This document shows, piece after piece, positions 17,556 to 26,037 of a DNA stretch of 52,718 nucleotides (position 1 is the stretch's first letter; the number at the start of each line of letters is the position of its first letter). A model generated the notes under the pieces. That model ran no database searches. It worked only from the letters and a program-made list of their open reading frames with translations, and was not told the origin of the DNA. The translations under genes and the position numbers were made by a program. This stretch comes from an uncultured Rubrobacteraceae bacterium. GTDB lineage: Bacteria > Actinomycetota > Rubrobacteria > Rubrobacterales > Rubrobacteraceae. The stretch is from the NCBI GenBank assembly GCA_902806095.1, contig CADCVF010000009.1, positions 1 through 52,718 on the forward strand. The letters run 5' to 3'.

Positions 17556-18428
17556 ATGAGCGCGCTTCCGGAGAGAATACTGTTGCCGACCGACGGCTCG
17601 GAGGATGCCGTAAGGGCGACAGAGGCGGCCACGGACCTGGCTAAAAAGAGCGGGGCGGAGCTTCACGTAGTCCACGTCTGGCACGACGTGCGGGGGTTCG
17701 CCCACGACTTCGTCAAGAGGGAATTGAAGCGCCAGGGCCAGGAGATACTGGACGAGCAGGTAGAGAAGATCAGGGCCTCAGGCGGGGAAGTCGCGAAGGC
17801 CTATATCAGGAAGGGACGTACCTCCAACGAGGTAATCGCGCTCTGCAAGGAGATCGACGCCGGGCTCCTGGTCGTCGGCAGCCGCGGGCTTGGCACGGTA
17901 CAACGCATCCTGATGGGCAGCCAGTCCGAGGAGATCGTGCACCACGCCCAGGTCCCCGTGCTCGTACTTACAGGCGCAGAGGATTTCTGGCCCCCGGCCC
18001 AGATCGTCGTCGGCGAGGACTTCTCCGACGACGCGCGCAAGGCTGGAGAGCTCGCCGCCGGTATCGGCAAGCTCTACGACGCGGAGGGTCTGCTCGTCTA
18101 CTCTCATCCCGACCTACCAGAGGTTCCTCCTGGGGAGACGAGGTCAGCAGTCCAGAACCTCACGGAGATGCGCGAGCGGGACGAAAGCATGCTCGAAGAC
18201 AGGGCCGGCGCGCTGGAGGGGATACTGGGTAGCAGGCCACAGACCAGGATCTCCGGCGGCTATCCGGCCAACGTACTCCTCGAAGCCTCCCAGAGTGTGC
18301 GGCCCTCCCTCGTGGCCGTCGGCAGCAGGGGCCTGACGGGAATAATGCGGACCAGGCTGGGGAGCGTCTCGACCAAGGTCGTGACCGCCGCGCAAGGTCC
18401 GGTACTGGTCTATCCGCACGTCGAATAG
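17556..18428 (+). CDS. Tandem universal stress protein (two Usp domains)
   Basis: The 290 residues hold two Usp domains. The first (~5-140) begins [19 protein letters not shown] and ends with the ATP-binding loop [20 protein letters not shown]. The second (~145-288) begins [20 protein letters not shown] and ends [20 protein letters not shown]. Both G-rich loops match the ATP-binding GxxGxxxGS type. Universal stress proteins are cytosolic and modulate survival under stress; some Usp domains bind cyclic nucleotides, including c-di-AMP in KdpD. The start follows GGGAGGAG, and an AT-rich stretch (TGTAATATT) about 50 bases upstream may be a -10. Confidence 0.88.
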   Translation: MSALPERILLPTDGSEDAVRATEAATDLAKKSGAELHVVHVWHDVRGFAHDFVKRELKRQGQEILDEQVEKIRASGGEVAKAYIRKGRTSNEVIALCKEIDAGLLVVGSRGLGTVQRILMGSQSEEIVHHAQVPVLVLTGAEDFWPPAQIVVGEDFSDDARKAGELAAGIGKLYDAEGLLVYSHPDLPEVPPGETRSAVQNLTEMRERDESMLEDRAGALEGILGSRPQTRISGGYPANVLLEASQSVRPSLVAVGSRGLTGIMRTRLGSVSTKVVTAAQGPVLVYPHVE

Positions 18429-18447
18429 AGCAGCGCAAAGGAGAGTC

Positions 18448-18750
18448 ATGGCGTCTCAGACCACAGGAATCCACCATGTAACCGCCATCTCTGGCGGGCC
18501 GCAGCGCAACGTGGACTTCTACGCCGGCACCCTGGGCCCCAGGCTGATCAAGAACTTCCGTTCGATCTACTTCCGCGAGCCAGGCGGGGTGCCCTACGAG
18601 GTCGCCACAGACCCTCCTGGCTTCGCGGTGGAGGAGGACCCAGAACACCTAGGCGAAAATCTCGAGCTGCCGCCCTGGCTAGAGATCCGCCGCGACCGAC
18701 TCGAAGAGGTCCTCCCACCGTTGCGCATTCCGGCCGGAGAGAACGTATGA
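18448..18750 (+). pseudogene. Ring-cleaving dioxygenase (VOC family) with large in-frame internal deletion
   Basis: The 100-codon frame has a good site (AAAGGAG) and ATG. Its first ~35 residues ([20 protein letters not shown]) match the N-terminus of MhqO/LinE-type dioxygenases. It then jumps directly to the C-terminus ([19 protein letters not shown]). The intact homologue at 36680 in this window has about 225 residues between these points. The first metal-ligand His and the final Glu survive, but the His of the second VOC module (GVHHIAFRT in the homologue) is gone. It is probably inactive, although reading frame, start and coupling to the next gene (ATGA) are preserved. Confidence 0.78.
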
Positions 18751-19403
18751 GATCCGATCTCGATTTCACCCACCGCTACGTGCCTGGAGAAGATGAGTCA
18801 GGCTCAACACTGCTTGTGTTGCACGGCACGGGCGGAAACGAAGAAGACCTCGTACCGGTCGGACAAGCTCTTGCCCCGGGCGCTGCCGTACTCTCCCCCA
18901 GGGGTAAGGTCTCAGAGCACGGCGCCCCGCGCTTCTTCCGACGCCTCGCAGAAGGGGTCTTCGACCACGAGGACCTCCTTTTCCGCACGCACGAGCTCGC
19001 CGAGTTCGCGGAGGCCGCCTCCGAAGAGTACGGCTTCGACAGCTCGAAACTCGTCGCTGTCGGCTTCTCCAACGGGGCCAACGTGGCAGGGAGCACGATC
19101 CTGTTGCACCCGGGTCTGCTGCGGGCCGCGGTCCTGTTCAGGCCGATGGTGCCTTTCGAGCCCGATGTGACGCCGGATCTCTCAGGGATGCCCGTGTTCA
19201 TGGCAGCGGGGCGGTATGACCGCATGATCCCACCAGATAACACACAACGCCTAGCAGACATCCTGCTCGAAGCAGGGGCCGACGTGGACCTCCGCTGGCA
19301 CGACACAGGACACCCCCTGACTTACGATGATGTCAGCCAAGCGAAGAAGTGGCTTGCAGGCATACTGCCGAAGCTCTCCGAGGCCCAGGACGACAGACAG
19401 TAA
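18747..19403 (+). CDS. Alpha/beta hydrolase, MhqD/carboxylesterase type
   Basis: This 218-residue serine hydrolase has the nucleophile elbow GFSNGAN, the acid in [11 protein letters not shown] and the catalytic His in DTGHPLT. The oxyanion region is [15 protein letters not shown]. It matches the phospholipase/carboxylesterase subgroup that sits beside ring-cleaving dioxygenases (MhqD with MhqO in Bacillus). Its ATG overlaps the stop of the deleted dioxygenase. The hydrolase is complete, so it may have outlived its metabolic partner or serve the intact dioxygenase at 36.7 kb. Confidence 0.87.
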   Translation: MRSDLDFTHRYVPGEDESGSTLLVLHGTGGNEEDLVPVGQALAPGAAVLSPRGKVSEHGAPRFFRRLAEGVFDHEDLLFRTHELAEFAEAASEEYGFDSSKLVAVGFSNGANVAGSTILLHPGLLRAAVLFRPMVPFEPDVTPDLSGMPVFMAAGRYDRMIPPDNTQRLADILLEAGADVDLRWHDTGHPLTYDDVSQAKKWLAGILPKLSEAQDDRQ

Positions 19404-19489
19404 TCACCTACCCAAACGGCCAGGTTGCCGGGGGTGCTAGAATTTTTGTGGAGCGTCTGGATGATGTGCGGGCGCGATTTGAGGGATGA

Positions 19490-19507
19490 AACAATCATTT
19501 AACAATC
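19490..19507. promoter_or_regulatory. AACAATC direct repeat at 11-bp spacing upstream of REC-TrxR gene
   Basis: AACAATC occurs at 19490-19496 and again at 19501-19507, exactly 11 bases apart and 20 bases before the start codon. The spacing suits a response regulator of the OmpR/PhoB class. With only two units it could be chance. It is the only repeat I see in front of the signalling operon. A TAGAAT at 19437-19442 could be a -10. Confidence 0.3.
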
Positions 19508-19526
19508 GTATTTGAAGGGCAGGCAG

Positions 19527-21188
19527 ATGGCGAAGCCGGTGATACTGGCGGTTGACGACGACCCGCAGGTGCTGCGAGCCGTGGAGCGGGACCTCAGGCG
19601 CCGGTATGCTCGCGAGTACAGGATACTGCGGGCGAACTCGGGGGAGTCGGCGCTCGACACCCTGGGCAAACTCAAGCTTAGGGGCGACCCTGTGGCGCTC
19701 TTTCTGGTCGACCAGCGGATGCCGAAGATGACGGGCGTCGAGTTCCTGGAGGAGGCCATCGAGCGCTATCCCGAGGCCAAGCGTGCCCTGCTCACAGCCT
19801 ACTCGGATACAGAGGCCGCTATTCGTGCTATCAATGAGGTGGGCCTTGACTACTACCTGCAGAAACCCTGGGACCCGCCGGAGGAGACCCTGTATCCCAA
19901 TCTCGACGACATGTTGGGCGACTGGCGGGCCGACTACAGGCCACCTTTCACGGGGTTGCGAGTCGTCGGTGATCGCTGGTCCCCTGAATCGCACCGCACG
20001 CGGGAGTTCCTGGCCCGCAACCGTGTGCCTTACAGGTGGCTCGACGTAGAGGGGTCCGAGGAGGCGCGTGAGATCCTCACCAACGCCGACTCGAGAACGC
20101 CGAAGCTGCCACTCGTCGTCTACGAGGACGGCTCCTACGCCGAGGCACCCGAGAACCTGGAGATAGCCGAGAAGATCGGGCTGAAGACCCGCGCCGGGCA
20201 GCGGTTCTACGACCTGGTGATCGTCGGCGGGGGACCATCAGGCCTCGCGGCGGCGGTCTACGGGGCGTCAGAGGGCCTGAAGACCGTCCTTGTAGAGCGT
20301 GAAGCCCCAGGCGGGCAGGCAGGAACGAGCAGCCGCATCGAGAACTACCTGGGCTTCCCAGCCGGGCTATCGGGCGGCGACCTCGCGCGGAGGGCGGTGG
20401 ACCAGGCGAAGCGGTTCGAGGTCGAGATCCTGACGCCCCAGGAGGTTAGCATGGTGCGCGCAGAGGACCCTTACCGCATCGTGACGCTCGCTGATGGGAC
20501 GGAGATCTCTTGCTTCTCCCTGATCATCACGACCGGCGTCTCATATCGAAAGCTGGACGCTCCTGGTGTCGAGCGTCTCACGGGACGTGGCATCTACTAT
20601 GGTGCCGCCCAGACGGAGGCGCTTTCGTGCAAGAACGAGGACGTGTACATAGTCGGGGGGGCCAACTCGGCGGGCCAGGCCGCGATGTTCTTCTCCGGCC
20701 ACGCGCGCAAGGTGTTTATCCTCTACAGGGGCGACGACCTGAGGAAGAGCATGTCAGATTACCTGGTGCGCCAGATCGAGGACAGAGACAATATCGAGGT
20801 GCTCCTAGACACCAACGTGGTCGCTGTAGAGGGTAACGATCACCTGGAGCGGATAACCACGAAGAACACCAGAACGGGCGAGACCGAGACCGCACCGGCC
20901 CACTCGCTCTTCATCTTTATCGGGGCCGTGCCGACGACGGGGTGGCTCGATGGCGTCGTAGAACGCGACGAACGTGGCTTTGTGCTCTCGGGGCCGGATC
21001 TGATGCAGGAAGGGAAGCGTCCCGACGGCTGGCGACCCGATAGGGACCCGTTCCTGCTGGAGACGAGCGTGCCCGGCATCTTCGTCGCTGGGGACGTGCG
21101 CCACGGTTCGGTCAAGCGCTGCGCCTCCGCCGTCGGCGAGGGTTCCATCGCCGTCCAGTTCGTCCACCAGTACATGAGGGAGGTCTGA
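19527..21188 (+). CDS. Response regulator receiver fused to thioredoxin-reductase-like flavoprotein
   Basis: The 553-residue protein has three parts. Residues ~3-130 are a REC domain with acidic pair (AVDDDP), phosphoacceptor Asp (FLVDQRMP), Thr (LLTAYSD) and Lys (LQKPWD). Residues ~140-220 form a thioredoxin/glutaredoxin-like domain without a CxxC (GDRWSPESHRTREFL). Residues ~225-553 are thioredoxin-reductase-like, with FAD motif VIVGGGPSGLAAAVYGA, NADPH motif IVGGANSAGQAA and AGDVRHGSVKR. The redox CxxC of true thioredoxin reductase is replaced by LSCKNED. A phosphorylation-controlled NAD(P)H:flavin oxidoreductase or redox sensor is likely. It heads the operon with three histidine kinases that could phosphorylate it. 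ATG 19527 is favoured over TTG 19512. Confidence 0.9.
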   Translation: MAKPVILAVDDDPQVLRAVERDLRRRYAREYRILRANSGESALDTLGKLKLRGDPVALFLVDQRMPKMTGVEFLEEAIERYPEAKRALLTAYSDTEAAIRAINEVGLDYYLQKPWDPPEETLYPNLDDMLGDWRADYRPPFTGLRVVGDRWSPESHRTREFLARNRVPYRWLDVEGSEEAREILTNADSRTPKLPLVVYEDGSYAEAPENLEIAEKIGLKTRAGQRFYDLVIVGGGPSGLAAAVYGASEGLKTVLVEREAPGGQAGTSSRIENYLGFPAGLSGGDLARRAVDQAKRFEVEILTPQEVSMVRAEDPYRIVTLADGTEISCFSLIITTGVSYRKLDAPGVERLTGRGIYYGAAQTEALSCKNEDVYIVGGANSAGQAAMFFSGHARKVFILYRGDDLRKSMSDYLVRQIEDRDNIEVLLDTNVVAVEGNDHLERITTKNTRTGETETAPAHSLFIFIGAVPTTGWLDGVVERDERGFVLSGPDLMQEGKRPDGWRPDRDPFLLETSVPGIFVAGDVRHGSVKRCASAVGEGSIAVQFVHQYMREV

Positions 21189-21189
21189 G

Positions 21190-22611
21190 GTGCGGGAGGC
21201 CAAGGATGCGCGGGTCCTCGATTGCCTGCGCTCCGTGCCCCTCTTCCGGCAACTGCCCGACGAGAAGCTGGCCTGGATCCACGACCACGCAGAAGAGGTA
21301 AGGTTGGATGCAGGGACCGTGATCGCACGCCAGGGAGACCCGCCTGATGGCTTCTACGCCGTCATGGAGGGCGAGACCGAGTGGACCCGCAGGGTCGGCC
21401 AGGAGGACGTCTTCGTCGTCACGCTCGGGGAGGGTTCGATCTTCGCCGAGCTCATCATGGTCCTCGACGCCCCGTATCCCACGACCGGACACGCCCTCAC
21501 AGACGTCGGCTTGCTCAGGCTCGACGTGCCCTCCTTCTGGGAGATGCTCAGAGTTTGCCCCGAGGTCCTGCGCGGTATCCTAGCCACCTCAGTCGAACGC
21601 GCCGAACTGCACGAATCCGTCTCCCAGCAACATGGCAAGTTGATCTCGCTCGGCACCATGGCCGCAGGCCTCGCCCACGAACTGAACAACCCCGCTGCGG
21701 CCATAGGTCGCAGCGCCGCCGAAGCCCGCGAGGCCTTTCAGGACGCTTCGGAGAGAGCCGCGGAACTCGGAGGTCTCCCCCTCACCGAAGAACAACGCTC
21801 CTTCGTTGCCGGACTGCCCGCGGAGGCGGCGCGGAGGTCAGAGACCGCCGTCTCACTCGACTCGCTGGAAATGAGCGACCTGGAGGAAGACCTCGCCCTG
21901 TGGATGGAGGATCACGGCGTCGATGAGGGGTGGGAGATCTCCCCTACTCTGGCCGGCGCCGGGCTGGATACGGCCTGGCTCGAAGATCTCGCAGAGAGGG
22001 TGCCGGAAGAGGCGCTTGGCGGCGTTCTCGGCTGGCTGCGGGCGACGATGGCCGGTAGTGAGTTGCTGCGAGAGATCGAGGGCGGGTCTGCGCGCATCTC
22101 GGCGCTGGTCGGGGCGATCAAGACCTATACTCACATGGACAAGGCAGCCTCCAGGGAGGTCGACGTGCACGCGGGGTTGAACAGCACCCTGATCATGCTC
22201 GGACACAAGCTGAAGATGGGTGACGTGGAGGTCGTCCGCGACTACGAGAAGGACCTGCCCTATGTGTGCGGCCACGCCGGCGAATTGAACCAGGTGTGGA
22301 CGAACCTCTTGGATAACGCCATAGACGCCGTCGACGGCCAGGGCCGCATCACCGTCCGGACAGCCAGTGAGAACGGGAGGGTTATGGTCGAGGTCGCCGA
22401 CGACGGCCCAGGCATCCCCGAGGACGCAAGGGAACGCATCTTCGAGCCCTTCTACACGACGAAGGACGTGGGCGAGGGCACGGGACTCGGCCTCGATATC
22501 TCCTACCGCGTGGTCGTCGAGGACCACAAGGGGGATATCCGCGTCCTTTCCGAGCCCGGCGACACCCGCTTCCAGGTGCGACTCCCGATCTTCCCCGAGG
22601 ACCGCCCGTGA
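21190..22611 (+). CDS. Cyclic-nucleotide-binding-domain histidine kinase, copy 1
   Basis: This 473-residue soluble kinase starts with a GTG one base after the REC-TrxR stop. Residues ~10-135 form a cNMP-binding-type beta roll (GFYAVMEGETEWTRRV, GEGSIFAELIMVLDAPY). The Arg that binds the cyclic phosphate in cAMP-type domains is absent (PYPTTGHA), so cAMP binding is doubtful. The phosphoacceptor His lies in LGTMAAGLAHELNNPAAA. A ~150-residue insert precedes the second dimerisation helix (LVGAIKTYTHMDKA). The ATPase domain has the N-box GELNQVWTNLLDNAIDAVDG, ADDGPGIP and GTGLGLDIS. No membrane helices. It ends in a GTGA overlap with copy 2. Confidence 0.9.
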   Translation: MREAKDARVLDCLRSVPLFRQLPDEKLAWIHDHAEEVRLDAGTVIARQGDPPDGFYAVMEGETEWTRRVGQEDVFVVTLGEGSIFAELIMVLDAPYPTTGHALTDVGLLRLDVPSFWEMLRVCPEVLRGILATSVERAELHESVSQQHGKLISLGTMAAGLAHELNNPAAAIGRSAAEAREAFQDASERAAELGGLPLTEEQRSFVAGLPAEAARRSETAVSLDSLEMSDLEEDLALWMEDHGVDEGWEISPTLAGAGLDTAWLEDLAERVPEEALGGVLGWLRATMAGSELLREIEGGSARISALVGAIKTYTHMDKAASREVDVHAGLNSTLIMLGHKLKMGDVEVVRDYEKDLPYVCGHAGELNQVWTNLLDNAIDAVDGQGRITVRTASENGRVMVEVADDGPGIPEDARERIFEPFYTTKDVGEGTGLGLDISYRVVVEDHKGDIRVLSEPGDTRFQVRLPIFPEDRP

Positions 22612-24074
22612 CGACGTTCGACGAACTGCGCCGGATACCGCTGTTCGACGGTCTCTCCGACACAGATCTGGGCGGGGTGCTGGAACAAGGCACAGAGAAG
22701 GTCGTCCCCGCTGGCGAGGTCAACGGCAGGGAGGGAGAGCCGGTCGCGCACCTTTACGTAATCCTGGAGGGTGAACTCAGGATCACCAAGGAGGTGAACG
22801 GCGGCGAGGTGGTCATAAACACCTTCACGCCGGGCGCGTTCTTCGCCGAGGTGCCGCTGCTGGCGGGGACGCCGTTCCTCGCGACGGGAAGGGCGCTTAC
22901 GGACTGCCGGATGTTCCTGATCCCCAACGACCTCTTCAGGCGAATGCTGACGGAGTATCCTACCTTCAGCGACAGGATCCTTGAGACTATGGCCGAGCGA
23001 GTCCAGATCCTGCAGTCCGTCGCGGGCCAGCGCGAGAGACTGAACGCTCTAGGTACCCTCGCCGCAGGCCTCGCCCACCAGCTGAACAACCCCGCTGCGG
23101 CCGCCCGCCGCTCGGCAGAAGACCTGCGCGAGAGCCTGGAAGTGTTGCGCTCCACCGGAATGCGCCTGGCACGCACAACCGCTGGCGAGGAGTCGACGCC
23201 ATCGGCGCTCGAAGGGTTGGAACGGACGGTCGGCGACATCCTGAAGCGTTCCGAGGCGCAGGCCGAGAGGGTCTTCGATGAGTTGGAGCGGAGCGACCGG
23301 GAGGAGGAACTCGGCCTCTGGTTGGAGGATCGCGGCGTGTCGGAGGGCTGCGACATTGCCCCCTCCTTCGTCGCGGCCGGACTCGAAACCACGAGCCTCG
23401 AACCGATCCTGGAATCTGTGACGCCAGACCTGCACGCCGATGCGTTGCGTTACGTGCAGGCGGCGCTCGATGCGGCCTCTCTCGTCGGCGAGGTCGAGGG
23501 GAGCGCGCGGCGCATCTCCGGGATCGTGAAGACTATGGAGGGTTACTCCTACATGGATCGGACCCCCGTGCAAGAGGTCGACGTGAACGGGAGCCTCGAC
23601 GACACGCTGGCCGTGCTCGGCTACAGGCTCGAAGGTGTCGAGGTAGTCCGCGACTACGACCCCGATTTGCCCCGCGTCACGGCCTACGGCGGCGAGCTGA
23701 ACCAAGTGTGGACGAATCTCCTGGATAATGCCATAGACGCCGTCTCGGCCCTGGAAGGATCTGGCCGCATCAGACTGAGGACGGGCTGCGAGCGTGACTG
23801 CGTGCTGGTCGAGGTCGCCGACGACGGGCCCGGCATTCCGGAGGAGGATCACGCGCGCATCTTCGAGCCTTTCTTCAGCACCAAGGACGTCGGTAAAGGT
23901 ACCGGGCTCGGACTGGACGTGAGCTACCGCATCGTCGTGGGGCGCCACGGCGGGGACATCCACGTCATCTCGAGGCCGGGCGAGACTCGCTTCGAAGTGC
24001 GGCTGCCGGTAGATGGACCGGGCGACGCGCGGTCGGTCGACGGCAGGGACCTTCGGATGGAGGCGGGCTCATGA
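22608..24074 (+). CDS. Cyclic-nucleotide-binding-domain histidine kinase, copy 2
   Basis: This 488-residue paralogue of the preceding gene has the same order: beta-roll sensor (LYVILEGELRITKEVNGGEV, FTPGAFFAEVPLLAG), H-box (LAAGLAHQLNNPAAAARRSA), long insert, VKTMEGYSYMDRTPVQEVDV helix, and an ATPase domain with GELNQVWTNLLDNAIDAV, DDGPGIPEE and GTGLGLDVS. The cassette Glu is kept but the phosphate-binding Arg is missing (TPFLATGRA). The residue after the phosphoacceptor His is Gln instead of the Glu in copies 1 and 3, an exchange known to alter kinase/phosphatase balance in some HisKA proteins. The GTG start overlaps the previous stop, and ATGA joins it to copy 3. Confidence 0.9.
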   Translation: MTTFDELRRIPLFDGLSDTDLGGVLEQGTEKVVPAGEVNGREGEPVAHLYVILEGELRITKEVNGGEVVINTFTPGAFFAEVPLLAGTPFLATGRALTDCRMFLIPNDLFRRMLTEYPTFSDRILETMAERVQILQSVAGQRERLNALGTLAAGLAHQLNNPAAAARRSAEDLRESLEVLRSTGMRLARTTAGEESTPSALEGLERTVGDILKRSEAQAERVFDELERSDREEELGLWLEDRGVSEGCDIAPSFVAAGLETTSLEPILESVTPDLHADALRYVQAALDAASLVGEVEGSARRISGIVKTMEGYSYMDRTPVQEVDVNGSLDDTLAVLGYRLEGVEVVRDYDPDLPRVTAYGGELNQVWTNLLDNAIDAVSALEGSGRIRLRTGCERDCVLVEVADDGPGIPEEDHARIFEPFFSTKDVGKGTGLGLDVSYRIVVGRHGGDIHVISRPGETRFEVRLPVDGPGDARSVDGRDLRMEAGS

Positions 24075-25444
24075 TGCGCTCCACGCGGGAGGAGCAGAGC
24101 CTCACGCCCGAGCAGGTCGAGGCGCTCTTGCCCTACGGTATGGAGATGAGCCTGCAGACCGGAGACCTCCTCTTCGACGAGCGGTCCGTCGTTGACAGCT
24201 TCTACGTTGTGCTCGAGGGCGAGGTCGGGATCTCGCGCCTCGACGGCGCGGAGGAGATCCCGCTCGAGACTCACAGGACCGGCGAGTTCACCGGGGGGCT
24301 CGCGATACTTACGGGGAGAACCTCGATCCACAGGGCGAGGGCAGGCAAGCCGAGCCGCGTCCTCGAGGTCGACTGGGAGACCTTCAGGCGCGTGCCCGTC
24401 GAGCTTCCGGACGTGGCCGACGTCTTGATCTCTGGCCTGGCCAGGCGCATGCGCTATACGCAGCGGACCTACCGCCAACACGAGAAACTCGCGGCCCTGG
24501 GCAAGCTATCGGCCGGCCTCGCCCACGAGCTCAACAACCCCGCGGCCGCGGCGAGGCGGGCCTCCGAAGAGTTGGGCGGCGCGATCCTCGAGGCCCAGCT
24601 CACCGCGATCGGACACGACGAGCGCTTCTCCGCCGGCCAACGCGAGGCGCTCGTAGCCCTCCAACGCGAAACGGCCGAGGGCAACGAAACCCCACTCGAC
24701 CCGCTCGCCCTAGGCGACGCAGAGGATGAGCTCGCCGGGTGGTTGGAAGACCTCGGCTTCGATGAGCCGTGGAATGTGACGCCAGCGCTGGCGGCGGCAG
24801 GCGTTGACGTCGATCGTCTGGAGTCGCTGTCCGAGATACTCGATGACCGCCAGCTCGCCTGGGGTCTAGAGTGGCTCGCTTCGACGCTCGACCTCGTCGG
24901 CCTGGCCGGTGAGATCGGAACGAGCGCAGGACGCATCTCCGAGCTGGTCGGGGCGGTGAAGGAGTACACCTACATGGATAGGGCATCGCTCGGAGTGGTC
25001 GATGTGATCTCCGGCCTCGAGAACACCCTTACCATCCTCGGTCCCAGGTTGAAAAACGTCTCTTTGCGGCGGGAGTACGAGGAGAGCCTACCTGAGATAC
25101 TAGGACGCGGCGGCGAGTTGAACCAGGTATGGACCAACCTCATCGACAACGCGATAGACGCGGTGGACGGACGCGGTCTTATCACTATCAGGACGTACGT
25201 GGAAGGCGCGCGAGTGGTGGTCGAGGTCATCGACGACGGGCCTGGGATATCCCGCGAGGCGCAAGTCCACGTCTTCGAGCCTTTCTATACGACAAAGGAG
25301 GTCGGCGCCGGAACCGGGCTCGGGTTGGATATCGTGCGGCGGGTCGTTGCCGGTCACGGAGGCGAGATCTCGGTCCAATCGGAGCCAGGGGAGACCCGCT
25401 TCACGGTTCGGTTGCCAGTAGATACCACACAGAATGGAGATTGA
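24071..25444 (+). CDS. Cyclic-nucleotide-binding-domain histidine kinase, copy 3
   Basis: This 457-residue third paralogue has a beta-roll sensor (SFYVVLEGEVGISRLDGAEE, THRTGEFTGGLAIL), then LSAGLAHELNNPAAAARRAS with the phosphoacceptor His, the insert, VKEYTYMDRASLGVVDVISG, and an ATPase domain with GELNQVWTNLIDNAIDAVDG, DDGPGISRE and GTGLGLDIV. Here the cassette Glu has become Gly (TGGLAIL), while an Arg occurs nearby (TGRTSIHRA). The three copies therefore carry three different ligand cassettes on a conserved kinase core. This suggests separate signals feeding one regulator. The stop lies five bases before the diadenylate-cyclase gene. Confidence 0.9.
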   Translation: MMRSTREEQSLTPEQVEALLPYGMEMSLQTGDLLFDERSVVDSFYVVLEGEVGISRLDGAEEIPLETHRTGEFTGGLAILTGRTSIHRARAGKPSRVLEVDWETFRRVPVELPDVADVLISGLARRMRYTQRTYRQHEKLAALGKLSAGLAHELNNPAAAARRASEELGGAILEAQLTAIGHDERFSAGQREALVALQRETAEGNETPLDPLALGDAEDELAGWLEDLGFDEPWNVTPALAAAGVDVDRLESLSEILDDRQLAWGLEWLASTLDLVGLAGEIGTSAGRISELVGAVKEYTYMDRASLGVVDVISGLENTLTILGPRLKNVSLRREYEESLPEILGRGGELNQVWTNLIDNAIDAVDGRGLITIRTYVEGARVVVEVIDDGPGISREAQVHVFEPFYTTKEVGAGTGLGLDIVRRVVAGHGGEISVQSEPGETRFTVRLPVDTTQNGD

Positions 25445-25449
25445 TTTCG

Positions 25450-26037
25450 ATGGGTAAGACACAATTGTTCGAGGAGATCTGCTCTGAGAAGCGCCAGGTA
25501 AACACGCGGGTGCTCGAGCAGACCGTCTCGCTCGCGGTGGAGATCGCCCGCGAGGGCCGGGAGGGGCGAAAGATCGGGACGCTCTTCGTCGTCGGCGACT
25601 CGCGCGAGGTAACGAAGCGGTCCAAACCCATGATCCTCGACCCTCTGCACGGACACCCTGACGAGAGCAAGCAGATAGAGAACCCCGACATGCGGGAGAC
25701 CATCAAGGAATTGGCCCAACTCGACGGCGCCTTTCTCGTCTCGAACGCAGGCGTCGTGCTCTCGGCCGCCCGCTACATAGACGCGGCCTCGGACAGCCTC
25801 GAGCTGCCGCTCGGGCTGGGCAGCCGTCACATGGCAGGTGCTTCCATCTCCCGGCAGACGAGGGCCGTCGCCGTTGTCGTCTCGGAGAGCTCGATGGTCA
25901 GGATGTTCGACGACGGCGAGCTGGTCTCCGAGATCGTGCCCGAGCTCTGGATGATAGACGGCTACAGGAGCCGGATGGAGGGCCGCACCTTCACCCGCCG
26001 CGACGAAGATATGGCGGTGATTGGCCGTGCCGAGTAG
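25450..26037 (+). CDS. DisA_N-type diadenylate cyclase domain protein
   Basis: This 195-residue protein consists of a DisA_N/DAC domain, the fold that condenses two ATP to c-di-AMP. The two hallmark motifs are present: DGA in ELAQLDGAFLVSNAGVV (about residue 94) and the RHRxA-type loop as GSRHMAGASISRQTRAVAVV (about residue 125), followed by VVSES. The DNA-binding HhH domain of DisA and the membrane helices of CdaA are both absent. It is a soluble, stand-alone cyclase like those grouped under DisA_N in other Actinobacteria and archaea. GGAG lies 11 bases upstream of ATG 25450. It is the last signalling gene of the operon. Activity is inferred from motifs. Confidence 0.82.
   Translation: MGKTQLFEEICSEKRQVNTRVLEQTVSLAVEIAREGREGRKIGTLFVVGDSREVTKRSKPMILDPLHGHPDESKQIENPDMRETIKELAQLDGAFLVSNAGVVLSAARYIDAASDSLELPLGLGSRHMAGASISRQTRAVAVVVSESSMVRMFDDGELVSEIVPELWMIDGYRSRMEGRTFTRRDEDMAVIGRAE

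Noticed and set aside
20200-21188. True thioredoxin reductase assignment for the REC-fused flavoprotein
   Set aside because: The catalytic CxxC is replaced by a sequence with a single Cys, so disulfide reductase chemistry cannot be assumed.
25450-26037. Full-length DisA (DNA integrity scanning protein)
   Set aside because: Only the DisA_N cyclase domain is present. The linker and helix-hairpin-helix DNA-binding domain are absent, so DNA scanning is not supported.
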